From assembly GCA_024760905.1 (NCBI GenBank), contig CM045733.1, positions 69,761,001 through 69,825,000 of the forward strand: a stretch of DNA of 64,000 nucleotides, written 5' to 3'. A program made the translations under genes and the position numbers. The DNA comes from Plotosus lineatus (Eukaryota; Chordata; Actinopteri; Siluriformes; Plotosidae). Of the stretch, positions 45,240-56,321 are shown piece after piece (position 1 is the stretch's first letter; the number at the start of each line of letters is the position of its first letter). The notes under the pieces are model-generated. The model was not told the origin of the DNA. It made no database searches and was given only the letters and a program-made list of their open reading frames with translations.

Positions 45240-45361
45240 CCGTTATTCACACTGTGGGGCCTATCGTTCGCACCTCTGTGGGAAAGAAGGAGAGGCAAGC
45301 ACTTCAAGACTGTTATTATAACTGTCTGCGCACGGCGACTGAGAATCAGCTGCGGACAGTG
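45240..45361 (+). CDS. MacroD-type ADP-ribosyl hydrolase, VIHTVGPI exon
   Basis: This 122-nt exon begins with CC (completing Thr with the A at 25704). It encodes VIHTVGPIVR, then TSVGKKERQALQDCYYNCL and ATENQLRTV, ending in phase 0 at GTAAGA. VIHTVGP is the signature central strand of MacroD proteins. The CYxxCL helix follows, as in MACROD1 (CYLSSL) and MACROD2 (CYKSSL). The loop after GPI is variable in the family. Continuity with the next exon (AFPCISTG) is exact. Confidence 0.93.
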
Positions 45362-46000
45362 GTAAGAGAAAATCCATTGCACACATGATTGTGTGTCGCA
45401 CTTCCAGGGAAGTGTGTTTGTCTACGTTCAATATATACTTCCAGTGTTTCTGTCTGCAGTATGTAATTAAACATTATAGATGTCTGATATGAGAGCCTGA
45501 ATCATTCAGATCACTCAGATATGACTCGTTCGGTATGATGGTTATTTATAGATAGATCTAGACTGTAGTTATTAAACTGAGCATCGCGGCATTTATAATA
45601 TATGCGCAGCGCAATGCGTGCAAATCAGTCTTAGCAAACTAAATAGCGTTCTGTCGAAGAATATAAAATAAATAAAAGCAGGGCAGACAGCAGTGTTTGG
45701 GTTACAGTTTTGAATTCTTCATAGCAGACTTTTTGCTGATCAGTAAACACAGCAATACTGACAACGATCAGAAGAGAATTTAAGTAAGAAAGCTGGGACT
45801 GATTTCTTTCTAGAACAAGCTGTATATTCACACAGCCTAACAATTACTACCATGTCACGTGGTTACAAAAAGAAAATACAGAGTCGTGTAAAATATAGAT
45901 TAAAATCTGTCTAGATTTATAGATGTACTTCATTTCTAAAACTTTTGGGCAACTTTGTTGTAATTTAAAGTGTCTGCCAATAGGAATAATTACACTGTAT
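45362..46000. other. Start of 6.5-kb intron
   Basis: Nothing recognised before the SINE at 46001. Confidence 0.5.
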
Positions 46001-46290
46001 AATATAAAAATATTGTCCCCCAGTGCGGCTAACTGGGTTATCAAAGGCGGGCCATGTGTGTCACTGTCTATGGTGAGAGGTTGATGTAAAAGAACCATTG
46101 CTGACTTTTGTAAAGAGGAGCTGCAAAGTCGTCAGCGTGTTTCTGTCCCTTGCTAAAAAGGGTTGTGACAGGAAGGGCATCTGACGTAAAAACCTCTGCC
46201 AAATCAAAACGTGCGAATCAGATGATTCGCTGTGGCGACTCCCGAGTAAAAGGGAAAAAGCCGAAAGGAAGACAGAATATAAAAATATTG
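46001..46290 (+). mobile_element. SINE B with RTE-type tail, 5'-truncated, perfect 15-bp target-site duplication
   Basis: AATATAAAAATATTG at 46001-46015 and 46276-46290 flank a copy that starts inside the body (CAGTGCGGCTAACTGGG). It passes GTCAGCGTGTTTCTG and continues into GGGTTGTGACAGGAAGGGC and GCCGAAAGGAAG. The head is absent although the tail is complete, as expected from incomplete reverse transcription. Confidence 0.92.
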
Positions 46291-46404
46291 CCTGGAAAGA
46301 TTCCATTTTTGGAGTGCTGTAGTATCACAACTAATCACTGGTTAAGATTCACCTTGATGGTGTACAGAGCAAAAACATAGTAGTATATTCTGGTGAATGT
46401 GGAC

Positions 46405-46720
46405 ATTGTTTCTGTATGTGTATGTAGTGGTTAGTACATCCGCCTTACAGCAAGAAGGCCAGGTTCGCGTCCCAGCTCTGGCTTTTATGTGAATTTGCAT
46501 GTTCTCCCTATGCTTGCATGGGTTTCATCACACAATACAAAAACATGCACAGTGGGCTGCTCCAATCCAATGGTTGTGTGAATGTTGGCCCTGCGATGGC
46601 CTGGCGAGTTGTCTAGGGTGTATCCCACTTTGGCCCAGAGTCGGCAGAGATGGGTGCCAGCCTCCCAACAAACCTAATTTCTATTCAGTCGCTTACTAAA
46701 GGAATGATTGAATGAATGAA
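46405..46720 (+). mobile_element. SINE A copy with tail type A
   Basis: The head has GTAGTGGTTAGTACATCC (about 46425) and box B-like GGTTCGCGTCC (about 46463). The body has TTTGCATGTTCTCCC. The tail from CCCTGCGATGGCCTGGCGAG (46589) ends in GAATGATTGAATGAATGAAT. Confidence 0.82.
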
Positions 46721-47127
46721 TAGCTCACACAATGTTTCTATTGGATTAATGTCACGTCATTGACTTGGCCATTGCAAACATTTTATTTATTCTTCTTTAA
46801 CTGCGAGTTTGTATAACGACTTCTGTTGTCGGGGTTATATTTAGACTTATCTAGGCTCAGCTTTATCTGCATTTTATTCACAAATTCATACTAACATGGC
46901 AAACAAACCCCAATATACCTTTAATGCTCTAGTAGAATAATACACAGTACATTGTTGTAAGAAACTGTGAGTGCTACTTTTATTAGGATATACTTTACCA
47001 GCAGCATAATTCGAACAATAGCTCTCGGCTACGAGGCACTTTGTATTTTACGTTGTTGCCATAATTGTTTGTGTGCAGCACAGATCTGCTACTGCTCCGT
47101 TTGACTTGTAGAGGACATAAAAGTTGT

Positions 47128-47464
47128 TTATTAAGACCAGTAGTGTGGCCGGTGGTGTGGTGGTTAGGGTGCTGCACTCATGATCGGGAGGTTGTGTGTT
47201 TGAATCCAGGTTAGACCCCCCCACTGTGCTAAGACCCCTGGGCAAGGTCTCAACCACAAGTGTGCCTGTGTTCACCCAGCAGTATAAATGGGTACCAGTA
47301 AAAATATACTGGGAAGGGAATCTGCGATGGACTAGCGTCCCATCCAGGAGGAGCTGAACTCCTAGTCGCTTCACGCTACGGAAACCGAGGATAAGCACCG
47401 ACCTGATGAGCCGCTGGGCTCGGGCATAAAAAGCCCAACAGACTTTACTTATTAAGACCAGTAG
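47128..47464 (+). mobile_element. SINE C copy with perfect 16-bp target-site duplication
   Basis: TTATTAAGACCAGTAG at 47128-47143 and 47449-47464 flank the element (47144-47448). Head box A TGGTGTGGTGG (about 47151) and box B-like GTTTGAATCC (about 47197). The body closely matches the copy at 28891-29208 in the same orientation. Confidence 0.93.
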
Positions 47465-48420
47465 GTACCAGAAGGCATTACACATGAGAATCATTATAAG
47501 TAAGCCTTCCATTTGTATTTCTTTGGTAGAAGAGTTCCCTCTACTCACAGGGCATGTGATGGAAATTTTTTCTTGACATGTAGCACAAGTGTGCTTTTCT
47601 GGGATGCACAAAGGAAACCCAGCATATACATATCAAAATAGGGACAAAACTGTAATTTGAGAAACGTCCCTGAATTTTTCAGCCGAAAAGTAGTGTTGTG
47701 CATGGTACTGTTTCCCTGAAAAGAGTTTAATAAACTTGGGGGTATATCAGAGAAACTTTTCTACAAAGTTCGAATTCAATGTTATTTTTGAATCTCCTAT
47801 CGCAAGCGATGACTGCTCTAAGAACACAGGACAAAGAAACTCTGCAACAGATCAGAAATAAACACTACATCGCCTTCCAGATTTAGATTACATCATGCTA
47901 TACCTGGAGTCATCTTAACATCCCTGACCCATGCTGAGTGTTGCAACCAAAGAGAGATTGCAGCCCTGAATGTTAAACTAAAATCTGAGACAAACAGGCC
48001 ACCTTTGCACAGCTTGTTCTAAACAGAAATTGTCTCTTTCCCATCCTGAATTGACTTTGAAATAGAAGTTATATAGACTGCTGTGCCTTAATTTTTACAG
48101 AACTTTGGCGAACTGATAATTTATCAGACTCTGTTATTCATCTACAAACTCGTTTCACTCGCCACATAATAAAGACATCCAAATCAAGAAAGTACAGGGT
48201 GGTTACTTTTGCAAGTTCATATCTGTAAAGTTATATTGAAAGGCTATGCTGTACCAATTCATTGCAAACTTTAAATAAAAAAATGTTCATAAATCACAAG
48301 TTCCCAGAAATCAGAAGGTACTTCCGGTATAAGTATTGTAATAGATTGTAATAGGCAGCTAGCTTTTGCCACTTTGAGTTAGCTTGGCACGTTAACTTTA
48401 TCCGTTGTCATGCAACGGTA
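47465..48420. other. Intronic stretch
   Basis: No exon, shared repeat or RNA gene recognised. Confidence 0.5.
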
Positions 48421-48796
48421 CACAAGCTATCTTCTTCTTCTTTTCCTTTCGGCTGTTCCCTTCAGGGGTCGCCACAGCAAATCATCAGCCTCCATCTTCA
48501 TGGAGGTCATATTAATGATTTGGCAGAGGTTTTTAGGTTGGATGCCTTTCCTGACACAACCCTTTAGCGAGGGGCAGAAACACGCTGACGGCTTTGCAGC
48601 TCGTCTTTACGAAAGTCAGCAATGGTTCTTTTACATCAACCTCTCACCATAGACACTGACAGACATGGCCTGCCTTTGATAACCCAGTTAGTGCACTGGG
48701 GGGGGGCGACACACACACTTAAACCCCCAACCTTATGATCAGTGATCCAGAGCCCTTTACCACCAGGTCACCACTGTCCTGGTGCACAAGCTATCT
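48421..48796 (-). mobile_element. SINE B with RTE-type tail, full length, 12-bp target-site duplication
   Basis: CACAAGCTATCT at 48421-48432 and 48785-48796 flank a full copy. The head on the - strand has box A (TGACCTGGTGG) and GATCACTGATCAT. The SINE B body follows, then a tail ending CCTTTCGGCTGTTCCC in + orientation. Its last roughly 70 bp are nearly the same as the 3' end of the RTE-type LINE at 34256-34330. Confidence 0.92.
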
Positions 48797-49972
48797 AAAT
48801 ATTAGATTTATGTACTTTTTGAGAATGAGTGTCATTTATTTAAGCCAGCTTCAGTATTAACACCTTTACTTTTGCTACAGCTCTGTAAAACTTTCCTTAA
48901 AGTAGCTGCAATATTCAACATGACCTTCAGGGGATATGCCATACAGTTTTCAAATATTTTATATAATTTAAGTGATATACAAAATTATTTTGTCAGTTAT
49001 AATTGTGAGCATGTTTTTATCCAAAAAATTGTCTTGGGGTTTAAGTATGATATCAAAGACCAACAGGAAGAATTGGACTTTTTAACAAGCTTGAGATGTA
49101 AGTAGAGCCAAAAAGATTTTAAATTGGTTTAGTGGCATTAAAATGTATAAATGTATAAACATCTTTACTCTGATTGAACATCTCTCATAGCATAAGCCTC
49201 CCGCAAACAAGCCTTTTCACAATATTCTAGAGCATGGGTTGTACAGTACATATAATGAGGGTTGTTCTAAAATCTGTAAATATTCAGTGAAATTTAATAT
49301 TTGAATAAATACACAATAGTATGGAGGACTTTCAACTTTTTTCCAAATCCCCACATCTGGTAGAAACAAATCCAAACATGGCTTTTTAAAACATGGCCCC
49401 CTTGGTGAGGTAATCAGAGCAAAGCTATTTACATATTTAAATGTAAGGGTGCCCTACCCCAAATCAGAGTCTATTATCCTGTAGTGGGTTGAAAAAAAAG
49501 TAATTTCATTAAAAGAAAAAAAAAAAACCCCAACTGTACAACTGCATCTCAGGGACTAATAAAATATAATTAAAAAGTGCATCACACAGGAGCTTTGATA
49601 GGAGGTTATAGTAGTAGTGTATAAGTTGAGTACATATTTTAATGGAGGATAATTAAAAACATGTCTAAAGCACAAATATTGCATTGCTTTGCATTATTTT
49701 GTACTGGTGCCTTGTATTGGAGCCCTGTGTAATCTTCTGTTATAGAGGCTCTGATGAACGTCCCAGCTGGTAATCAAAGCACAGGTTTAGATTAAGTCTG
49801 TTGTTTTAATAGACTATCGTTTCTCTAGTAACATCTAATTCACAAAACTTTGTACAGTAATGTGAATGTGTGGTATAAAATGCAGTCTAAGCTTAATGAT
49901 AAACACATTTTTAAAACATTCTTTTAATTAACAAATAAGAGTGTGGAATATTTTTTATAATTATTTTTCAAG
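48797..49972. other. Intronic stretch
   Basis: AT-rich unique DNA; no feature recognised. Confidence 0.5.
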
Positions 49973-50421
49973 TACAGGGATCCCTTCCTTTCCACGGTTA
50001 ATTGGGACTGAGATCCCCCCTTGACCGTCGAATTCCACGAAGTAGGATTGACCCCCCCTGACTGACGTATGTGTACATGAATGTGTTTAAAATATCAATA
50101 AATACATATTCAACGCTATAAATGCTTTTAATAACAATTAAACATTCAAAAATAATGCATAAGCTGTAAATAAAGTATAAATACACACACATACAGATAC
50201 AATTTTTATGTGAGGTGCGCACCTCAAATAAAATTGGAAGTAGTTTTGATGGAGGGGGTGTTGGGGTTGTTCATTTTTGTTTGTATTTCTGCTGCATTGT
50301 CCTTAACTTTCCCCCTATTCTCCCTTAATTTCCTTATTTTTTAATTTGATGAATTTTTAAAAAAACACCGCGATGCACTGAAGCCACATGAATTGAAGTG
50401 TGAAGTAGCGAGGGATCCCTG
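49973..50421 (-). mobile_element. GGGATCC-TIR MITE, copy 3, with TA duplication
   Basis: CAGGGATCCCTTCC on the left and GCGAGGGATCCCTG on the right, each flanked by TA. It is the clearest copy of this family, parallel to 14537-15007 and inverted relative to 38859-39338. No coding capacity. Confidence 0.88.
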
Positions 50422-51335
50422 TATAGCCCTTTCCATTGTGTTTTATTCATTACTTGTTGGCTTGTTTTATGGCTGTAGCTTATTAATTAACACCGTTTTG
50501 TTAGCTGTGTGTCGATAAAGATAATAATTACTACTTTAGCGGTAATGTCACTGCCACTGAAACAGCACCTTTGTTACAGTAACCTGTAAGTACAGTTTCT
50601 TGGGGACTGTAGTTAACATTAGACTTATAGTGCACAATCCATCACAGTCCTTGTTTTTTATACCTACCATGTTTTTGGTGTCATAAAAGTTGCACAAAAA
50701 AATACTAAGTGTTTTAATTTGTTCGAGATTATGCTTAACTAATTTTTCTGTTCAATATATTTATTTCCACATAATTTGTGTCATATATCCCATTAAATCT
50801 TGTTTCCAGATATTTATTATCCCATGAGCAAACCACTTAGTAGTACACTGGGTGGCCCGACTCTGTGTCCATCTGTCTGTACTGTATGTCTGTTTCTCAC
50901 GATGTATTGCTACAGTTGGATGGAAAACCAAAGGGGACAAAAATTCAGGATGTTTTGTTGTTGTTGTTGTTGTTGTTGTCTTTATTCACTCTGGGACATC
51001 CCACCTGCAGAGATTTATGCATTGCTTCTAGTTTGTCATAATAACACAAATGGTCTTGGAAAAGTTATAGTCTATAATAATTAGTGTGTAAAATAAGACG
51101 AACCACATTCAGGAATGAATGCACATTAATTTATTGAGTACCCTAATAATTACTGCATTTGTGACATTTCATTACATTATAAAATTACATAAATTGTAAA
51201 TAGTAAATTAATGCTATTTTAATTGGTGTTTTCTTTATTTAAAAATTAAAAATAAAAATCCATCTCCAGTTGTGCAGTGTCCTCTGAATGAAGTAAATAT
51301 TTTAAAACTAACAGTAAATCTAACTCATCCATCAT
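50422..51335. other. Intronic stretch with (GTT)n at 50957-50980
   Basis: A short trinucleotide repeat; otherwise nothing recognised. Confidence 0.5.
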
Positions 51336-51489
51336 CGTTCATTTTCTGTAACCACTTAATCCTAATTACGGTCGCAGGGAGGCTGCCGCCCATCCCAGTC
51401 GACTCCGGGCAAGGGCAGAGTACACCCTGGACAGCTCGCCAGGCCATCGCAGGGCGGAAATGCGCTGACGGCTTTGCACCCTACTCTTA
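51336..51489 (-). mobile_element. SINE B, tail type A, strongly 5'-truncated
   Basis: Only the A tail (CTTAATCCTAATTACGGTCG in +) and a few bases of body (GCGCTGACGGCTTTGC) remain. A short AAATCTAA repeat may flank it (51315 region and 51493). Confidence 0.75.
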
Positions 51490-51758
51490 GCAAATCTAAA
51501 TGTTATGTTATATATTATGTGAAATTTCACACCTCCAGTAACTTGGGTTTTTTTGTTCGTTTGTTTGTTTTGGTTAATTAATTATGCACATTTTTTACAT
51601 TAAACTTTAGTTGCCTGAATGAATTTATAAGAGCAAAATATGCATAAAAAGTGCTGAGAATTGTTTTTTTATAACCCTGCATACCCCTTGTTCTTGTTTA
51701 TGAGGAACATATTTAAAACCTCACAACTTTACTTTGTAGTAAAGATAACAGTCTTAAT

Positions 51759-51766
<8 letters not shown>

Positions 51767-51803
<37 letters not shown>

Positions 51804-51828
51804 ATATCTCTTTTGATGTATTTTCTAG
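51767..51828 (+). promoter_or_regulatory. Splice acceptor region with an expanded (CT)n tract
   Basis: A (CT)16-like microsatellite (about 51767-51799) lies just upstream of TTTGATGTATTTTCTAG, the acceptor of the 31-nt exon. It would serve as, or extend, the polypyrimidine tract. Confidence 0.6.
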
Positions 51829-51859
51829 GCTTTTCCCTGTATCTCGACTGGAGTTTATG
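51829..51859 (+). CDS. MacroD-type ADP-ribosyl hydrolase, 31-nt CISTG exon
   Basis: A micro-exon encoding AFPCISTGVY plus the first base of Gly, with TTTTCTAG before and GTAAGT after. AFPCISTG(V/I)(F/Y)G is the loop of MacroD proteins that binds the diphosphate and adenosine side of ADP-ribose. It is identical in its core to both human paralogues. GVYGYP fits MACROD1 (GVFGYP) slightly better than MACROD2 (GIYGFP). It enters in phase 0 and leaves in phase 1. Confidence 0.93.
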
Positions 51860-52907
51860 GTAAGTGGCAGAATTGTAAACTGCCTTAGTTGATAAAGCGC
51901 AAATATTTCATGCTCATTTTTTTCACATAATGATAATTTTACAAATTATTTCAATCAAGTTCCAGAGCTTTTCTCTATTTGAGCCTTTCTCAAGAGCTAG
52001 AGATTTTCTTGATTTGGATTTCGAAATAATCTGAAGAATATCCCATAGGATTTTTTAATGCGTTTGTGAAGCAATAGTTTTTGATGATAATGTTGTGCTG
52101 TGATGCCTGTGGTTTTTCATTAACTGTGCTTATAATGATGCCCACATTTGTTCATCCTGATTAGAGAGCTGCAGCTGTTTTTAAAACAAGAGCACATTTC
52201 TTTCTTGAATGCTTTCAGTGGATATCAGTTGCGGTACCGTGTGGGATTATGTCGATTAATAAAAGGCGTAGATTAAGAGAGATTGAGTGAGCAAGTATGT
52301 CAGGGTGGACTGTAATCTCTGTGCTGTGATTAAAGTAAGATCCAGCAGTAACTCTTAGGAGATATTTTTTATCTCTTTATTTTTTAACCTGAAATGGCCT
52401 TTAAGAGAAAATAAACAAGAAACATCTGTTTTATCTGTGCTGTGTTTTCTAAAAATGCATGAAATAAATCAATATACCGGCATAAATAAATATGACCAAT
52501 ACATTTGGTACATATGAGTTTTCCATGTTCTCAGATCATAAATGATCATGATTGGTTTGCGCAGTAGAAACAGGAGGCAGGAGATGGTGTGGCGACAGAT
52601 GCTGATACAAATTGCAACGAAATGAAAAGATCCTTCTGTTCTACTCTCTGTGTTGTTCCCTACATTCACTAGCACCAGATACAATATATATTCTGACAGA
52701 TAGAGTAAATAAATTTAGCTTCTAAAGTTTGCCAGGTTAGCAGCAACTGAGAGAAATTAACTGTTTTTTAAAAATATGTACTCCTTTTACATATTGCCAG
52801 AATGGAGTGATGGTTATTTTTATCGTATTCGACGTGATAAGCACCCAGGGCGCTTAAAAAATTGGGTGAGTAGGCGCTTATTAAAATGTTACCAGTGGAG
52901 TGGAACG
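51860..52907. other. Start of 2.7-kb intron
   Basis: Unique DNA; towards the end, 52830-52907 contains GATAAGCACCCAGGGCGCTT, probably belonging to the inverted-repeat element that follows. Confidence 0.5.
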
Positions 52908-53823
52908 GTTATTCATTTTGTGGTATCAACCAAACTACTTACATGAAAGCTGAAAATAAACAGAAAACAGCATAAATTTAAAAAAAAAGACTCCTTACTT
53001 TTCCCTCCCAGTGCTGTTCCTTTAAACATTTTCCCAGAAGTAAAATCTAGCCAATCAACACGAATGTCAACTTTAGCACATGCCACGTTGAACCAATCAA
53101 CACGAACATAAACAAAAGCACATGTCCAGGAACCTGCTTAAATTTATGAAGTTAGTGAGCAGGAGAATCGGGTGAAAAATACTCATCATCACTTTCTGAT
53201 AGGTCCATATCTGGCTCATCGATCCATTCATTCAGAGCATCCTATAGTTTTGCTGTAGCAGTTTCTAATGGTTCATCGGTTGTCGAACATGAACATGTTT
53301 TCCTGTTTTTTAAAGCACGGAAGAACAATCAAATGTGTTGTTACTGATGAACATTATAGACATTCCCCAGTGGCAGGGGGTCTTGAAATACCGTGTATAC
53401 TCATTTTTACAGGCAGTGAACGCCTCCTTTTACGGTTACAGAGACTAATCGAATAAAATTGGTAAGTTTGATCTACAATTTTGCTCCCAGTACACATGGG
53501 CGGTTATTCGATGTAAGATCAAAAACATTGTGTTTGTGTGTGTGTGTGTGTGGGGGGTCTTATTGGAGCAGAGCGCTTATTATGTCAAATATGGTATTTA
53601 TTTACTTTTGTTCATGGTTCAACGTGGCATGTGCTAAAGTTGACATTCATGTTGATTGGCTCGATTTTACTTCTGGGAAAATGTTTCAAGGAACAGCTGA
53701 AAGGAAAAGAACAAAACCAGGAGGGAAAAGTAAGGGGTCTTTTTTTTCTTTTTAATTATGCTGTTTTCTGTTTATTTTCAGCTTTCATGTAAGTAATTTG
53801 ATTGATACAACAAAATGGATAAC
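52908..53823. mobile_element. Inverted-repeat element with about 200-bp arms and a transposase-tail remnant
   Basis: The left arm (52908-53104) and right arm (53609-53823) are inverted copies. Both contain ACTTACATGAAAGCTGAAAA, TTTTCCCAGAAGTAAAATC and CAACTTTAGCACATGCCACG in the left-arm reading. The roughly 500-bp centre holds, on the - strand (53227-53155), a frame ending DEPDMDLSESDDEYFSPDSP then stop. This acidic tail is like those at transposase C-termini of the pogo type. Outer boundaries may extend to about 52830 on the left. The whole element sits inside the 2.7-kb intron. Confidence 0.72.
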
Positions 53824-54586
53824 ACAAATACCAGTAAAACTCTTTTATTGTTCTGTTATAATTTCTTTTGACATAAGCAACAGTCATGAGTCTGGGGTGC
53901 ATAACTGTAGTGTAGGAAAACTACACTGAAACATAAAAAAAAGTTGGTTTCACAGTACAGTGTTAATTAACAAAACAAAAAGGCAAATTGCAGAAATACG
54001 TGTACATTTTTAATGGTCAAGATCTGATGTTATGCTTTTAAAGGAAAAAAGGAAAGTTTTATTATTCAATTGATTTTTGAATAGGGGATCATTATGTGTA
54101 ACATTATTGTTATTGAATTTTTATATTTTTATATATATATTTAGTGAATAAAAACAGTAAGGATTTTATATATCTGTCTGTCAACAACATTAGAAGTTAA
54201 TATATGTGTATTTTCCTTAATTATTTAAAAAGTTGCATTTTCTGTTATCAAAAAAATTGAGGTTTTGAGCTCATGTGCAAACAGCACGTTTTCCACGAGG
54301 TGCAGCAAGAGCAGCAGTTTTATATATATGAAGCAGAAGCATGTGCTAGTCTTCACATTTCCAGGTCATAAGCTATCATATAATCAAGAAGAGTTCAGTA
54401 GTCAGATTGGAAAATGAGGTGAAAATGATCTAGACAGATATGCTTTAATTGTTACTCAGTCCAGTGATATACATTTCTGCTTGGAATTAAAATACTAAAA
54501 GTCCTACATATTTGTTGACCTCTGAACAAACATTTCATGAGTGTGTATCAACTAATATTAACACCCCATGTGTTGTGTGTCTGAAG
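53824..54586. other. End of 2.7-kb intron
   Basis: AT-rich, ending in the unusually purine-containing acceptor TGTGTTGTGTGTCTGAAG. Confidence 0.55.
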
Positions 54587-54658
54587 GTTACCCACCTGAG
54601 CAGGCCGTGGAAGTGGCTCTGAAGACAGTAAGAGAATACCTGGAGGAGAACTCTGCGC

Positions 54659-54660
<2 letters not shown>
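54587..54660 (+). CDS. MacroD-type ADP-ribosyl hydrolase, YPPEQAVEVALKTV exon
   Basis: This 74-nt exon begins with GT completing Gly. It encodes YPPEQAVEVALKTVREYLEE then NSAQ, ending in phase 0. It is the amphipathic helix following the substrate loop (human: YPCEAAAEIVLATLREWLE in MACROD1; FPNEPAAVIALNTIKEWL in MACROD2). The acceptor CTGAAG is weak, with a poor pyrimidine tract. The donor is CAG followed at once by a pure GT repeat. Confidence 0.92.

Positions 54661-54703
<43 letters not shown>
54661..54703 (+). repeat. (GT)n microsatellite starting at the splice donor
   Basis: About 20 GT units begin with the first intronic base after CAG at 54660. The donor is therefore GTGTGT, and many alternative GT steps follow it. 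Confidence 0.92.
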
Positions 54704-54970
54704 TGTGCGTGTAAACGGGTTGAACCCCCCTGTTGGCGTTCTTTTTTAGCCACTCCTGTTATGTGACGCTGAATAATGCTTCATGTTTTCATGGTGGTCA
54801 CAGAGGAAAGTAAGCTCTATCTCATCTTTATCACATACTTATGTACTATTCTGAGTATGCTATGGTTGTGGGGTTCACATTAAAACAATAAGTACAAATG
54901 TAGTACATTAATTATGTCAACAGCCAATGGTTTCACTAATGTAGTCAGACAAGTTCAGTGTCTCAGTTCT

Positions 54971-55007
<37 letters not shown>

Positions 55008-55321
55008 TCAGGAGTCATTCATGTATGCGTGAATGAAAAATAGAGCTCAAGGTAGATTTAACACGTAATGAAGCATCAGGTAAATTGTGCTTGCCTCCTC
55101 TCTCTCTCTCTCTCTCTCCACCTCTCTAACTCTGTCCATCCGGTCCTGAGCTGTGTGCTGACTTGCTGACAGTTCCTGTGCCTCTACAGTTCTGCGCAGT
55201 GACAGAAACGAACTAATTAGAGAGTCCTAATTAACAAGCCCTCTCCTCCCCCCAGCCACACTACAGTATATCATCAACACACACCAAATTAGCTAGCATG
55301 GGCAAAGAGGGAACTGAGAGA

Positions 55322-55371
<50 letters not shown>

Positions 55372-56321
55372 AAGGAGAGAAATATTTGCTGAAGAATAGG
55401 AAAAAGTGAAGTAAAGAGGCCAAAACAGGTGGTAAGGGAGAGGAAAGCAAAGCAGGCTGTGAGATGCTGAGGAGAAAGCAGGATCAAGTGAAATGGTGTT
55501 TGTGTGCACAAGCCAACATTTCAGGTCAGAAATATTCTCAGGAACAAATGGGGTTCTTTTTATAATTAAAATATAATGGAAAACAAGCAAACATACATTT
55601 TTATAAGTCCTAGTATGTATTCTTGTGTGTTGGTCCTGAGGCGTTCTGGGCCCTACTCAGAGTTGACTATTCAATCCAAAATGCATCAGAATTTCCACGG
55701 ACCAATTTGCAACGTTCACAAGAATTACACACTTTGCTTGAGTCGATTTTCTGGGTGCTTCATTTCTATTGTTATCTGCATCTAATTCACATAATAGAAA
55801 CTCCAAGATGCTATGTTTCAAAAATCTCTAAATCACTGCCTTTAAAAACAAGCACTTGTAAAATTTACAAAAACCAGTGATAGACAAGGGGAAAAAGCCG
55901 AACGGTAAAGAGAAGAGACGAGGTGAAATAAAGTCAGACTTTTTGTCAAGTGTAATGTAACCTAGAAGCAAGAGATTTTTACATTCTAAAGATACATTTA
56001 AAGTTTGGGTTGGTAAATTTTTAGTTGTATACACAAACCGTTCTATTGGTTGAAATGCTCTTTACATCCTAACCGCAATCATTATCTTTAATTGAAAAAA
56101 ATTCTGAAAACAAATAGAAGGCTAGAAAGTGATCTGAGGCTGGCTATAATCCTGTAAAACTACCAACCAATCGCTGCCTCATGGACCACTGGGAAATAAT
56201 CTATCAAATATTCCCGTGTCTCCCTGGTCATACATTCCAAGTGTGTGGTGTATATATCCATATAGGGAAAGAGATAACAGGAGAGATGAGAGAGTTTTAG
56301 CACGACTGCGAATTGGTCATA
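54704..56321. other. Intronic stretch with (AC)n, (CT)n and (GA)n
   Basis: (AC)n at 54970-55003, (CT)n at 55099-55119, (GA)n at 55325-55370. No exon or classifiable repeat. Confidence 0.55.
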
